Origin: Chryseobacterium gleum
Lineage (GTDB): Bacteria > Bacteroidota > Bacteroidia > Flavobacteriales > Schleiferiaceae
Assembly (NCBI GenBank): GCA_945883565.1
Contig: CAMCXO010000001.1
Coordinates: forward strand, 146,421 to 210,420
DNA: 64,000 nucleotides
Direction of reading: 5' to 3'
Translations under genes and position numbers: made by a program
Shown here: one piece after another, positions 1 to 8,984 of the stretch
Layout of the letters: the number at the start of each line of letters is the position of its first letter
How positions within the stretch are numbered: position 1 is the first letter of the stretch
The notes under the pieces: model-generated
Told to the model about the DNA's origin: nothing
The model's input: the letters and a program-made list of their open reading frames with translations, nothing else
The model's database searches: none

Positions 1-8
1 CAGAGGAT

Positions 9-1166
9 ATGCCAATTTATCATCAGCTTGGATTAGTACCACATAAAAGACACACTGTATTTGAAAAGCCAAATGGCGGCATGTATTATGAACAGCTTTT
101 TGGAACTGAGGGGTTTAGTGGGATGGCTTCATTACTTTATCATCATCATAGGCCGACTATGGTTAAAAATATTTCTGAAGCTATCGACCTCAGTCCTAAA
201 GTAGCTGTTGAATATAATTTGAATTCACGAATGCTTAAGGGTTGGAATATAGTTCCCAACAAGGATTTTTTAAATTCTAGAGAAACATTATTGTTTAACA
301 ATGATTTGAATATAACACTTGCAGCGCCTTCTGATTCACTAAAATCATATTTCTATAAAAATGCAGACGCTGACGAATTACTTTTTATTCATGAAGGTGA
401 AGGTACATTAAGAACTATGCTGGGGAATATCCCCTTTTCTTATGGGGATTATTTAGTTATTCCGCGGGGTATTATTTATCAAATAGACTTTAATGGACCA
501 AATAACAGAATTTTTATTATTGAATCTTTTAGTCCAATTTATACGCCAAAACGGTATCGAAATCAATTTGGACAGTTACTCGAACATTCACCGTTTTGTG
601 AAAGAGATATTAGAAAGCCTCAAGATTTGGAAACCCATGACGAAATAGGTGACTTTATAATAAAAATAAAAAAGCAAAACCAACTACATGAGGCCATTTA
701 TGCCTCACATCCGTTTGACGTAATAGGCTGGGACGGATATAATTATCCATATGCTTTTAGTTCCCACGATTTCGAACCTATAACCGGTAGGGTACATCAA
801 CCTCCACCTGTTCATCAAACTTTTGAGGCCCATAATTTTGTCGTCTGTACTTTTGCACCTCGTCTATATGATTATCATCCTAAAGCCATTCCTGCTCCTT
901 ACAATCACAGCAATATAGATTCAGATGAGGTCCTTTATTATGTTGATGGCGATTTTATGAGCCGAAATCATGTAGAAAAGGGCTACATCAGTCTTCATCC
1001 AGCAGGAATTCCACACGGACCACATCCTGGGGCATATGAACGCAGCATAGGACAAAAGGAAACCAAAGAACTTGCGGTTATGGTTGATACTTTTAAGCCA
1101 CTAAAACTTACACAACGAGCACTTGATATTCAGGACCCTGAGTATTGGAAAAGCTGGCTCGAATAA
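9..1166 (+). CDS. hmgA: Homogentisate 1,2-dioxygenase
   Basis: Cytosolic non-haem iron enzyme that opens the ring of homogentisate to maleylacetoacetate in tyrosine and phenylalanine breakdown. The N-terminus (IPHKRHT-like LVPHKRHTVF, then a Gly/Met-rich stretch) and the C-terminal cupin segment HPAGIPHGPHPG at residues 330-341 are family hallmarks; the latter carries metal-ligand and proton-transfer histidines. At 385 aa it is the usual length for Bacteroidota members and shorter than the roughly 445 aa animal enzyme. The gene begins 8 bases into the window, so its promoter is not visible. It is followed after 26 bp by hppD, which makes its substrate, so the two are probably co-transcribed. 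Confidence 0.93.
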   Translation: MPIYHQLGLVPHKRHTVFEKPNGGMYYEQLFGTEGFSGMASLLYHHHRPTMVKNISEAIDLSPKVAVEYNLNSRMLKGWNIVPNKDFLNSRETLLFNNDLNITLAAPSDSLKSYFYKNADADELLFIHEGEGTLRTMLGNIPFSYGDYLVIPRGIIYQIDFNGPNNRIFIIESFSPIYTPKRYRNQFGQLLEHSPFCERDIRKPQDLETHDEIGDFIIKIKKQNQLHEAIYASHPFDVIGWDGYNYPYAFSSHDFEPITGRVHQPPPVHQTFEAHNFVVCTFAPRLYDYHPKAIPAPYNHSNIDSDEVLYYVDGDFMSRNHVEKGYISLHPAGIPHGPHPGAYERSIGQKETKELAVMVDTFKPLKLTQRALDIQDPEYWKSWLE

Positions 1167-1192
1167 GCCATCAAAACTGTAAAATCCGAATT

Positions 1193-2329
1193 ATGAAAAC
1201 CAGCCCATTAGAAACCTTGCCGAAACTATTTGAAGATGCAGAAGACTTCTTGCCCCTCAATGGAACGGATTATGTGGAATTATATGTTGGAAATGCTAAG
1301 CAAAGCGCACACTATTACCAAACCGCCTGGGGGTTTCAACCACTTGCATATAGTGGATTAGAAACAGGTTCCAAAGACCGTGTTTCATATGTACTTCGAC
1401 AAGATAAAATTACCCTAGTCTTAACTACTCCTTTAAAACCCAACGGATCCATTAACAACCATATAAATACACATGGCGATGGAGTTAAAGTTGTAGCGCT
1501 TTGGGTAGATGATGCGGCAAAGTCGTGGCTAGAAACGACAAAAAGAGGGGCTAAATCATATTTTGAACCTGAAATAAAAGAAGATTCTAATGGCCATGTC
1601 GTGCTTTCTGGAATTCACACATATGGAGATACAGTTCACATTTTTGTTGAACGCAGCCAATATACCGGTGTCTTTTTGCCGGGATTCAAGGCTTGGAATC
1701 CAGAATATCGTCCGGCTGAGGTGGGCTTAAGATATGTCGACCACATGGTTGGAAATGTTGGGTGGAATGAAATGAACACTTGGGTTAATTTTTACCGAAA
1801 TGTGATGGGATTTGCCCAATTGGTTTCTTTTGACGACAAAGACATTTCGACTGAGTTCACAGCTTTAATGTCTAAAGTAATGACCAATGGAAATGGGCGA
1901 ATTAAATTCCCTATTAACGAACCAGCCATAGGCCGTAAAAAAAGCCAAATAGAAGAATACATTGATTTCTACGAGGGTGCCGGTGTTCAGCATATTGCTG
2001 TCGCAACAGAAAATATTATTGAAACTGTAATACAATTAAAATCTAGAGGGGTTGAGTTTTTAAAAGTTCCAGAAACATACTACGATACTGTGTTGGATAG
2101 AGTAGGGGATATCGATGAAGATTTAGCTCCATTAAAAGCCTTAGGCATTTTAATAGACCGTGATGATGAAGGTTATTTGCTTCAACTCTTTACTAAACCT
2201 GTTGTAGATCGCCCAACAATGTTTTTCGAAGTTATACAAAGAAAAGGTGCAAAGTCTTTTGGGAAAGGTAACTTCAAAGCACTTTTTGAGGCTATTGAAC
2301 GCGAACAAGAATTGAGAGGAACACTATAA
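1193..2329 (+). CDS. hppD: 4-hydroxyphenylpyruvate dioxygenase
   Basis: Converts 4-hydroxyphenylpyruvate to homogentisate, the substrate of the upstream HmgA. Two vicinal-oxygen-chelate domains are visible. The three iron ligands are in place: His184 in YVDHMVGN, His267 in VQHIAVA and Glu346 in FFEVIQR. An in-frame upstream ATG at 1145 lies inside hmgA and would add 16 residues with no family counterpart. I chose the ATG at 1193 because MKTSPLE is a more natural start and leaves 378 aa, the usual family length. The pair gives the central steps of the homogentisate route; fumarylacetoacetase is not in the window. Confidence 0.94.
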   Translation: MKTSPLETLPKLFEDAEDFLPLNGTDYVELYVGNAKQSAHYYQTAWGFQPLAYSGLETGSKDRVSYVLRQDKITLVLTTPLKPNGSINNHINTHGDGVKVVALWVDDAAKSWLETTKRGAKSYFEPEIKEDSNGHVVLSGIHTYGDTVHIFVERSQYTGVFLPGFKAWNPEYRPAEVGLRYVDHMVGNVGWNEMNTWVNFYRNVMGFAQLVSFDDKDISTEFTALMSKVMTNGNGRIKFPINEPAIGRKKSQIEEYIDFYEGAGVQHIAVATENIIETVIQLKSRGVEFLKVPETYYDTVLDRVGDIDEDLAPLKALGILIDRDDEGYLLQLFTKPVVDRPTMFFEVIQRKGAKSFGKGNFKALFEAIEREQELRGTL

Positions 2330-2356
2330 TCGCAGATTTTAAGCCGAAAGAGACCT

Positions 2357-2364
2357 TATATTTG
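2357..2364 (+). promoter_or_regulatory. Bacteroidota-type -7 element TATATTTG
   Basis: The octamer matches the Bacteroidota -7 consensus TAnnTTTG and ends 4 nt before the ATG of the next gene. No clear -33 TTG is seen at the expected distance. If active, transcription would start at or next to the start codon. The call rests on the motif alone. Confidence 0.4.
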
Positions 2365-2368
2365 TTAC

Positions 2369-3475
2369 ATGCGTTTGGAATTGTACATAGCCGACTTATT
2401 AGAACGTCATTCATGTGTAATGGTTCCTGGATTTGGTGGTTTTGTTTCTCAATATGATGAGGCGATTGTTCAAGCCTACATTGGAATGTTTAGACCACCA
2501 CGAAAAAAGTTGGCTTTTAACATCCATCTAAACTCAAATGATGGACTTTTACAAACCTATATCGCTAAAGTTAATAATTGTAGTTACGAACAAGCATTAC
2601 ATTGGCTTCAACAAACGGTAAAACAGTGGCTTAATAAGCTTAATCAGGACGGTCAATTAGATATTTCACCAATTGGAGCACTATATTCTAATGATAACGG
2701 TTTAATTCATTTTATTCCGGAGAATAAATTAGATTTCATTTGTGAGACATTTGCTATGAGCTCTTTTCACTTACAGCCCTTAATTAACGCCATAAATTTA
2801 CCGAATAATTTAAATGACTCGCAAAGTGCCCAAAAACAGATTATTCCAATGGGCCAACGAGCTAAATTGTTAAGTCGACTACAGTTAAAATGGGCGTCAT
2901 TATTATTTCCATTTATTTTTATCAGCCTTTTTTGGGCTTTAGATTACAATCAATCAGTCGCCTCAAAATGGGATGTATTTAATTACTTTGGACCAGTTGT
3001 TTTTGGATTGTCTCAAAGTTCTTTGGCTTCGGATAAAACCGAAGTTTACGCTGGATGGAATCCAAATACTGATTTATGGAAACAAAAAACTATTATGCCT
3101 TTTGTAGGAAAAGGCATTGAATTTAAGTCTGAAAGCGTTATACCCAAGAAAGATTCGATTAATAATATTGATAAAAACCATTCAGAATTTTATGAATCTT
3201 TAAAGATAAATAACAAATTGACTGTTACAAAAGAAACTACTGATAGCATTGCTCATTTACAGTTCTATGTTGTGATTGGTTCATTTCAAGATATTAAGAA
3301 TGCGGAAAAGTTGAAATCAACTTTAACTGTTAATGGTTACAAAATTGAAGTAATGAAAAAAGGCAGTATGTTTCGAGTAGGAGTTTTAGGATATAGAACA
3401 CGACTTGAAGCTCAAAAAGAGCTAATTAACCTGCAGGAAAATATTAGTCCTGATGCATGGATAGCTGTAATGTAA
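2369..3475 (+). CDS. HU-CCDC81-type and SPOR domain membrane protein
   Basis: The first 130 or so residues (LYIADLLERH, VPGFGGFVSQ) resemble the bacterial HU-CCDC81 domains found in Bacteroidota, which are related to the HU DNA-binding fold. A single transmembrane helix lies at about 175-191. A C-terminal SPOR domain spans about 299-368, beginning FYVVIGSFQD. SPOR domains bind denuded septal glycan, so the protein probably links a cytoplasmic HU-like head to periplasmic peptidoglycan at division sites (inference). The linker after the helix is Lys/Asp/Asn-rich. It has its own promoter-like octamer just before the ATG. The architecture is common in the phylum and its exact function is unknown. 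Confidence 0.82.
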   Translation: MRLELYIADLLERHSCVMVPGFGGFVSQYDEAIVQAYIGMFRPPRKKLAFNIHLNSNDGLLQTYIAKVNNCSYEQALHWLQQTVKQWLNKLNQDGQLDISPIGALYSNDNGLIHFIPENKLDFICETFAMSSFHLQPLINAINLPNNLNDSQSAQKQIIPMGQRAKLLSRLQLKWASLLFPFIFISLFWALDYNQSVASKWDVFNYFGPVVFGLSQSSLASDKTEVYAGWNPNTDLWKQKTIMPFVGKGIEFKSESVIPKKDSINNIDKNHSEFYESLKINNKLTVTKETTDSIAHLQFYVVIGSFQDIKNAEKLKSTLTVNGYKIEVMKKGSMFRVGVLGYRTRLEAQKELINLQENISPDAWIAVM

Positions 3476-3517
3476 CCATTAATTAAAGGTTTTGTTACAT
3501 ACTTGTGTCATTTATGT

Positions 3518-3547
3518 AAAAAAGCCACCTAAACAGTGGCTTTTTTT
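3518..3547. terminator. Bidirectional rho-independent terminator
   Basis: Stem GCCAC / GTGGC with a 7-nt loop, flanked by A6 on the left and T7 on the right, so it can terminate both the HU/SPOR gene (plus) and tRNA-Pro (minus). Confidence 0.8.
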
Positions 3548-3549
3548 AG

Positions 3550-3623
3550 TCGGGGTGGCAGGATTCGAACCTACGACCTCCTGCTCCCAAAGCAGGCGCG
3601 ATACCGGGCTACGCTACACCCCG
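3550..3623 (-). tRNA. tRNA-Pro (anticodon TGG)
   Basis: The minus strand folds as a cloverleaf: acceptor CGGGGTG pairs with CACCCCG, the T-arm carries GGTTCGAATCC, and the anticodon stem CCTGC / GCAGG encloses the loop with TGG. The discriminator base is A and the gene does not encode CCA (the next bases read CTA). It ends at a strong terminator. Confidence 0.95.
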
Positions 3624-3753
3624 AAGACGGGCGGCAAATGTAACGCAATTATTAATTTATAAAGTATGTTTGATTTATTTTTTTTAAAAAACGTTAGTTA
3701 GAATTTTAAACAGTTGAATGACAGCGTAATACCTAAATGTTTAACGGCAAATT

Positions 3754-4707
3754 TTATTCTTCAAACACGCCCATTTTAGAGAATTTTTTAATTCTTGCTT
3801 CTACCAGCTTATCGCTATCAATTAATTCTAATTTTTCAATGGTTTTAAGCAAATAAAACTTCACTGCTTCAAAAATCTCACCTGGATTAATATGTGCGCC
3901 TCCTAATGGTTCCTTAATTACACCGTCTACCAACTTATTCTCTAGCATATTCTCAGCAGTTAGTTTTAGGGCTTCAGCAGCTTTTTCTTTATGATCCCAA
4001 CTTCGCCACAAAATTGAAGAACAACTTTCTGGTGAGATAACAGAATACCATGTGTTTTCTAACATAACTACTTTATCTCCAACGCCAATACCCAAGGCAC
4101 CCCCAGAAGCACCCTCACCAATAATTATACAAATTATAGGCACTTTCAAGATGCACATCTCGTAAATGTTACGAGCAATTGCCTCACCTTGTCCGCGCTC
4201 TTCTGCTTCAAGACCCGGAAATGCCCCTGGGGTGTCAATAAAAGTAACCACTGGACAATTAAATTTCTCAGCCATTTTCATGAGCCGCAAAGCTTTCCTA
4301 TACCCCTCTGGATTAGCCATTCCGAAATTTCTGAATTGGCGCATCTTAGTATTAATACCTTTTTGCTGGCCAATCATCATAAAAGGCTTCCCATCTACTA
4401 ATCCAAATCCTCCTACCATGGCCTTATCATCTCGCACGCCTCTGTCGCCATGTAATTCCAAGAAATTACCACCAGTCAGCGCATTTATGTATGCGATAGT
4501 ATATGGCCTTGACGGGTGTCTTGAGAGTTGAACTCTTTGCCAAGGCGTCAAGTTCTTTTGGATTTCTTTTCTTGTTTTTATAATTGTTTTTTCAATTTCT
4601 TTAAGCGTCTTGCTCATGTCGACACCTGTTTCTTTTTGAAGGGCTATTGTCTTATCTCGTTGCTCAATCAACTCTTTAATAGGCAGTTCGAAATCTAGAT
4701 ATTCCAT
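3754..4707 (-). CDS. accA: Acetyl-CoA carboxylase carboxyltransferase subunit alpha
   Basis: With AccD this subunit transfers the carboxyl group from biotin on AccB to acetyl-CoA, giving malonyl-CoA for fatty acid synthesis. The 317-aa length and the motifs [22 protein letters not shown] and [11 protein letters not shown] (oxyanion-forming glycines) are typical of AccA. The N-terminal helical part also matches. The partner AccD is encoded at 16942-17814 on the same strand, about 12 kb away, so the two are not in one operon. The ATG at 4707 fits the family N-terminus. Confidence 0.96.
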   Translation of the reverse strand: MEYLDFELPIKELIEQRDKTIALQKETGVDMSKTLKEIEKTIIKTRKEIQKNLTPWQRVQLSRHPSRPYTIAYINALTGGNFLELHGDRGVRDDKAMVGGFGLVDGKPFMMIGQQKGINTKMRQFRNFGMANPEGYRKALRLMKMAEKFNCPVVTFIDTPGAFPGLEAEERGQGEAIARNIYEMCILKVPIICIIIGEGASGGALGIGVGDKVVMLENTWYSVISPESCSSILWRSWDHKEKAAEALKLTAENMLENKLVDGVIKEPLGGAHINPGEIFEAVKFYLLKTIEKLELIDSDKLVEARIKKFSKMGVFEE

Positions 4708-4738
4708 GGTTTGAGATTGATTTTAGTGCGTGAAAATA

Positions 4739-5629
4739 CTAAACAGCACGTTTAAAATTTCGTTTTCGAACATTTAGGTAGGCATTAATGCCTACCGAAG
4801 CCAAAATAAGCAGAGCGCCTATATAGAATGCCTCACTCATTTTTTCCACGTCTCCCAGTACTAACCAAGCTAATAATATGCCGTAAATAGGTTCTAAATT
4901 TATGGTTAAAACAACAGTAAAAGGACTTAACTCTTTCATGACATCTACAGAAACAATAAAAGCGTATGCTGTACAAAAAGTCGATAGAGCCAGCATCAAT
5001 ACCCAATCTTTGAAGTTTAAATGTGGCAGCCCTAATTCAAATTTACCTATAACAACCAAAAATAGACTTAATACTAGCCATCCCCCAGTAAGTTCATAAA
5101 AAGTAATGGTTTTAGGTTCATAATTTTTAACCATTATTCCATTAATGACAGAAAAAAGGGCTGAAAGAAAAGCTGAGAACAAAGCTGTTAGAATCCCAAG
5201 TGAGTAAGTGCGTTCAAATTTAAATATTAAACTAATTCCAATCATTGCCATTCCACCCAAGATCACTTCGTTAATTTTAATTTTTCTTTTGTATGCAATA
5301 GGCTCTAATAAGGCCGTAAAGAAGGCCCCTGTACTTAAACATGCAAGAGTCACACTTACATTTGAAATTTTTATGGCATGAAAAAAAGTTATCCAATGCA
5401 AAGCAATTATAAGGCCTGCTAAAATAAAAAATCCTAATGCCTTAAAGGGAATTCTTAACGGTGTTTTAAAAAAACCAAAAACCACAGCCAAAACCAAAAC
5501 AGCTATACCCATTCGGTACCAGACTAAATCCAGTGCATCCAAACTAATAAGAGCCCCTAAAACACCTGTAAAGCCCCACAAAAAAACGATAAAATGCAAA
5601 CGACCTTGATTACTTAGGCGCAATTGCAT
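4739..5629 (-). CDS. EamA/DMT family inner-membrane transporter
   Basis: 296 aa with about ten hydrophobic helices arranged as two EamA repeats; the opening LHFIVFLWGFTGVLGALI and the repeat boundary near residues 145-150 are typical of the drug/metabolite transporter superfamily. These proteins export amino acids, nucleobases or similar metabolites; the substrate cannot be read from sequence. The start overlaps the end of the upstream LptG-like gene by 20 nt, which suggests translational coupling in a tgt-lptG-eamA operon. The C-terminal tail is basic (RKRNFKRAV), as expected for a cytoplasmic end. Confidence 0.82.
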   Translation of the reverse strand: MQLRLSNQGRLHFIVFLWGFTGVLGALISLDALDLVWYRMGIAVLVLAVVFGFFKTPLRIPFKALGFFILAGLIIALHWITFFHAIKISNVSVTLACLSTGAFFTALLEPIAYKRKIKINEVILGGMAMIGISLIFKFERTYSLGILTALFSAFLSALFSVINGIMVKNYEPKTITFYELTGGWLVLSLFLVVIGKFELGLPHLNFKDWVLMLALSTFCTAYAFIVSVDVMKELSPFTVVLTINLEPIYGILLAWLVLGDVEKMSEAFYIGALLILASVGINAYLNVRKRNFKRAV

Positions 5630-6689
5630 ACAAGTACGCCGCTAAACCGGCGAAAATTAAATTCGGTAACCATACAGCTAATAAAGGTGGAAAATTACCC
5701 AAAGTAGCAAACGTTGTACTTATTTGCATAAAAAAAATATAAGCCACGCAGAAGGTTAAGCCTAAGGCTATATTTAAACCTAATCCTCCACGAGTTTTTT
5801 TCGACGACAGGGCTAAGGCAATCAATACCAAAATGTATGTGCTAGCTGGCCAACTTGTTCTTTTGTATTTTTCAATGAGAAAAAAATTCACAGTTTCCGA
5901 ACCTCTTGCTTTTTCTGCCGAAATAAATAAATCCAATTCTGGTGTGGTCATCATTTCGGAATTGTAAACAATCGTCGATATATCACTGGGCTTCATTAAT
6001 AAATTAGTATCTAATTTCCTTTCAGTTTGCAATTGTTCACTTCCATCTGCATTTAAATGCCTAATAACTACATTGTCCAATCGCCAAATTTGTTTAATAG
6101 TATCAAATCTTATAAAATCACTTTTCAACTTGCTTACTAGCTTTTGTCCCTCATAATGCTCGTAATGAAATTGATAGCCGCTAAATCTTTCTGCATTATA
6201 ATTTGACATAAAAATGACATGTCCAGGTTGAATTTGTTTGTGGATATTTTGAAATCTATCCTGCTTCTTATTTAAAATGTATCGCCATTCAAAGGCCAAT
6301 CGTATTTGATTAGTATGAGGAATAACGTAATGGCTCAAAAAAAATGAAAAGCTTGCTACAATACTTGCCGAAATAAAATAAGGCCATAAAAGTCGATTAA
6401 ATGAGACACCTCCTGTAAGAATTGCCACGATTTCAGTTCTTGCTGTTAATCTAGATGTGAAAAATATGGTGGCAATAAATACAATCATGCTGGAGAAGAG
6501 ATTGCCATAAAAGACCAAAAAATTGAGGTAGTGATCAAAAAGTATTTCTCTAATACTGGCTCCTTTGCTAACAAAGTCTTCAATTTTTTCCGAGACATCA
6601 AAAACCACAGCAATTGTTAAAATAAGCCCCATGGAGACAATAAATGTTGATAAAAAATTTCGGATAATATATCGATCGAGAATTTTCAT
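5610..6689 (-). CDS. lptG: LptF/LptG (YjgP/YjgQ) family LPS export permease
   Basis: Inner-membrane permease of the LptB2FG ABC exporter that pulls lipopolysaccharide from the membrane toward the LptC bridge. The N-terminus MKILDRYIIRNFLSTF is the family signature. Three hydrophobic segments precede a periplasmic beta-jellyroll domain (about residues 130-260), and three helices follow it. The length of 359 aa is normal. Only one such permease is in the window, so LptF is elsewhere; whether this is F or G is uncertain. It overlaps tgt by one base, a pairing common in the phylum. LptC is encoded at 26435. Confidence 0.85.
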   Translation of the reverse strand: MKILDRYIIRNFLSTFIVSMGLILTIAVVFDVSEKIEDFVSKGASIREILFDHYLNFLVFYGNLFSSMIVFIATIFFTSRLTARTEIVAILTGGVSFNRLLWPYFISASIVASFSFFLSHYVIPHTNQIRLAFEWRYILNKKQDRFQNIHKQIQPGHVIFMSNYNAERFSGYQFHYEHYEGQKLVSKLKSDFIRFDTIKQIWRLDNVVIRHLNADGSEQLQTERKLDTNLLMKPSDISTIVYNSEMMTTPELDLFISAEKARGSETVNFFLIEKYKRTSWPASTYILVLIALALSSKKTRGGLGLNIALGLTFCVAYIFFMQISTTFATLGNFPPLLAVWLPNLIFAGLAAYLYAIAPK

Positions 6690-7819
6690 TACAATCTGCG
6701 GCTTACTTTATCAATCATTATTGTTTTCCAACGTTTAAAATTTCCACTTAGAATTTGGTTTCTTGATTCTTTAACCAGCCATAAATAAAACCCTAAATTA
6801 TGAACGCTAGCTATTTGTTTGGCTAAGTACTCATCAGCCATAAACAAATGCCTTAAATAGGCTTTGCTATAATCTTTATCAACAAAAGAATGCCCTTCTA
6901 AATCCAACGCCCCAAAATCATCTTCCCACTTTTTATTTTTTATATTAATAATTCCTTCCGAAGTAAACAACATTCCATTTCTTCCATTTCTAGTTGGCAT
7001 TACACAGTCAAACATATCTACCCCCAATGCAATACTTTCTAAAAGATTAGCAGGTGTTCCAACTCCCATTAAATAGCGGGGTTTATCAAAAGGTAAGATT
7101 CCACAAACCAATTCAGTCATTTTATACATATCCTCAGTTGGTTCTCCGACGCTTAGCCCTCCAATAGCGTAACCATGACAATTGTTTTCAGCAACAAATT
7201 CAGCAGATTGAAGTCTTAGATCTGCGTATACGCTTCCTTGCACAATTGGAAATAAGGCCTGTTGATACCCATACTTTGGTTCTGTTTTTTCAAAATGTTG
7301 AATACAGCGTTTTAACCACCTATGCGTTAAATTCATACTGCTTTTAGCATATTCGAAATCGCATGGGTAGGGAGGGCATTCGTCAAATGCCATAACGATA
7401 TCGGCGCCAATTGACCTTTGAATTTCAATAACGCTTTCTGGCGAAAACAGATGAGAACTTCCATCAATATGAGATCGAAAATGAGCGCCTAGTTCATCTA
7501 GTTTACGCTGATTGGCCAATGAAAATACTTGATAGCCTCCGCTATCTGTTAAAATCGGGCCTTGCCAACCCATAAATCTATGTAATCCTTCTGCCTTCTC
7601 TATTATTTCGGTACCAGGACGCAAATACAAGTGATAAGTATTGCCTAAAATAATTTCAGCCCCAATATCAACACTTAGTTCTCGTTGATGAACAGTTTTA
7701 ACACTAGCTACAGTTCCAACAGGCATAAAAATCGGGGTGGCAATTTCGCCATGGTCAGTAATAATTCTGCCTGCTCGAGCTTTACTTCCCAAATCTGTAC
7801 CTTCTAAACAGAATTTCAT
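6689..7819 (-). CDS. tgt: tRNA-guanine transglycosylase
   Basis: Exchanges guanine-34 for preQ1 in tRNAs with GUN anticodons, a step of queuosine synthesis. Visible motifs are TDSGGYQVFSL, the substrate-binding GGLSVGEP, and MFDCVMPTR with the nucleophilic Asp at about 271. I chose the ATG at 7819 (376 aa); a TTG two codons upstream is possible. The segment that in the E. coli enzyme carries three zinc cysteines reads EGHSFVDKD here, so no cysteine ligand remains, although the fourth ligand (His in SVHNLG) is kept. A promoter octamer lies 15 nt upstream. Confidence 0.94.
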   Translation of the reverse strand: MKFCLEGTDLGSKARAGRIITDHGEIATPIFMPVGTVASVKTVHQRELSVDIGAEIILGNTYHLYLRPGTEIIEKAEGLHRFMGWQGPILTDSGGYQVFSLANQRKLDELGAHFRSHIDGSSHLFSPESVIEIQRSIGADIVMAFDECPPYPCDFEYAKSSMNLTHRWLKRCIQHFEKTEPKYGYQQALFPIVQGSVYADLRLQSAEFVAENNCHGYAIGGLSVGEPTEDMYKMTELVCGILPFDKPRYLMGVGTPANLLESIALGVDMFDCVMPTRNGRNGMLFTSEGIINIKNKKWEDDFGALDLEGHSFVDKDYSKAYLRHLFMADEYLAKQIASVHNLGFYLWLVKESRNQILSGNFKRWKTIMIDKVSRRL

Positions 7820-7833
7820 TTTCAAAATTTGTG

Positions 7834-7841
7834 CGAAGATA
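7834..7841 (-). promoter_or_regulatory. -7-like element TATCTTCG for tgt
   Basis: Matches TAnnTT(T/C)G, a pattern seen before several starts in this window. It lies back to back with a similar octamer for the divergent glycosyltransferase gene, as expected for a shared divergent promoter region. Confidence 0.4.
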
Positions 7842-7859
7842 GGGCCTCATCCTTTTGGC

Positions 7860-7867
7860 TATTTTCG
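7860..7867 (+). promoter_or_regulatory. -7-like element TATTTTCG for the glycosyltransferase
   Basis: Matches TAnnTT(T/C)G and lies 10 nt before the ATG at 7878. It is one half of the divergent tgt / glycosyltransferase promoter region. Supported by the motif only. Confidence 0.4.
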
Positions 7868-7877
7868 CGTTACAAAT

Positions 7878-8984
7878 ATGAATACAGTACTTCTTGCTGC
7901 CAGTTTCTTATTAGCAACGGCTTTAATTGCACAATATGTTTATATGCTGTTCTTTTTCACCGCATTTCCGCGGAATAAAGATTGTAAACCAGTTTCCGAA
8001 CTAGCTAATATTAGCATAGTGGTTTGTGCGCGCAATGAACTGGTTAACCTCAAAGAAAACTTAACCACTTTGCTCAATCAAAAATATACTAAATTCGAAA
8101 TTGTCGTAGTAAACGACCGTTCGTGGGATGAAAGTGAAAGTTTTTTGGAAAGTCTCGCAAAAGAGTTTAATAATTTAAGGGTCGTAAACTTGAGAGATGC
8201 CGACAGCTTTTGGATAGGTAAAAAGTTTGCATTAACCATTGGCATCAAAGCAGCAAAATTCCCGTATGTCTTGTTAACCGATGCTGATTGTTATCCTCAA
8301 TCACCTTTTTGGTGTCAAATTATGGCTGAAGGCCTGGAAACGAACAAATTGGTTCTTGGCTATGGCGGCATCTTGAATATTGGTAAAATAGGATTTCTTT
8401 CTGTTTTCGAAACAGTTTATTCTGCTCTAAATTGGATGTCGTGGGCCAACCGTGGAATACCTTATATGGGTGTGGGACGAAACTTGGCTTACGATCGCAA
8501 TTTGTTTTTACAACACAAAGGTTTTAGCCGCCATATGCATATTCCTTCTGGTGATGATGATTTATTTGTTTCAGATGTGGCCAATTCGAAAAATGTTACA
8601 TTATGTTTAGATAAAAGGGCATTTACTTGGTCGAAACCCCCACAAAGTTTTAGGGCATGGTGGAAACAAAAACAAAGGCATTTAAGCACATCAACCCTTT
8701 ACGCATATCCAATTAAATTCGGACTATTTGTTTGGCATTTTTCAAGCGTTTTCCTCTATTTAGGATTGCCATTTTCTGTTTTAATTTGGGAAAATAATCA
8801 ATTATTAGCTATACTATTGTGGTCGCGATGGTTACTTTTAGGAGTCTTTCTAATGGTGGCTGGTATTAGATTGAGCCAATGGAAACCTCTAATTTTATTT
8901 CCAATTTTGGAGCCTTTTTTAATTGTAGTTCAAGCCATCCTACACATCAAAAATTTAAGCCACAAATCATATGACAAATGGTAA
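7878..8984 (+). CDS. Membrane glycosyltransferase family 2
   Basis: Processive-type GT2 enzyme with an N-terminal transmembrane helix (about 5-25), a catalytic domain and three C-terminal helices. The catalytic parts are visible: VVVNDRSWDES for the nucleotide, LLTDADCYP as the DxD metal site, GDDDLFV as the acid/base region and KQKQRHLS, close to the Q(Q/R)xRW motif. The acceptor and sugar are unknown. An open frame extends upstream to 7737, but that part is antisense to tgt, so I start at the ATG at 7878, just after a promoter octamer. It overlaps rsmG by 14 nt. Confidence 0.85.
   Translation: MNTVLLAASFLLATALIAQYVYMLFFFTAFPRNKDCKPVSELANISIVVCARNELVNLKENLTTLLNQKYTKFEIVVVNDRSWDESESFLESLAKEFNNLRVVNLRDADSFWIGKKFALTIGIKAAKFPYVLLTDADCYPQSPFWCQIMAEGLETNKLVLGYGGILNIGKIGFLSVFETVYSALNWMSWANRGIPYMGVGRNLAYDRNLFLQHKGFSRHMHIPSGDDDLFVSDVANSKNVTLCLDKRAFTWSKPPQSFRAWWKQKQRHLSTSTLYAYPIKFGLFVWHFSSVFLYLGLPFSVLIWENNQLLAILLWSRWLLLGVFLMVAGIRLSQWKPLILFPILEPFLIVVQAILHIKNLSHKSYDKW

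Noticed and set aside
4166..4531. 121-codon plus-strand frame inside accA
   Set aside because: Antisense to the conserved core of AccA, with no recognisable domain.
7737..7877. Upstream extension of the glycosyltransferase gene
   Set aside because: These 47 codons are antisense to the start of tgt and cross its promoter octamer; the ATG at 7878 gives the expected N-terminal helix.
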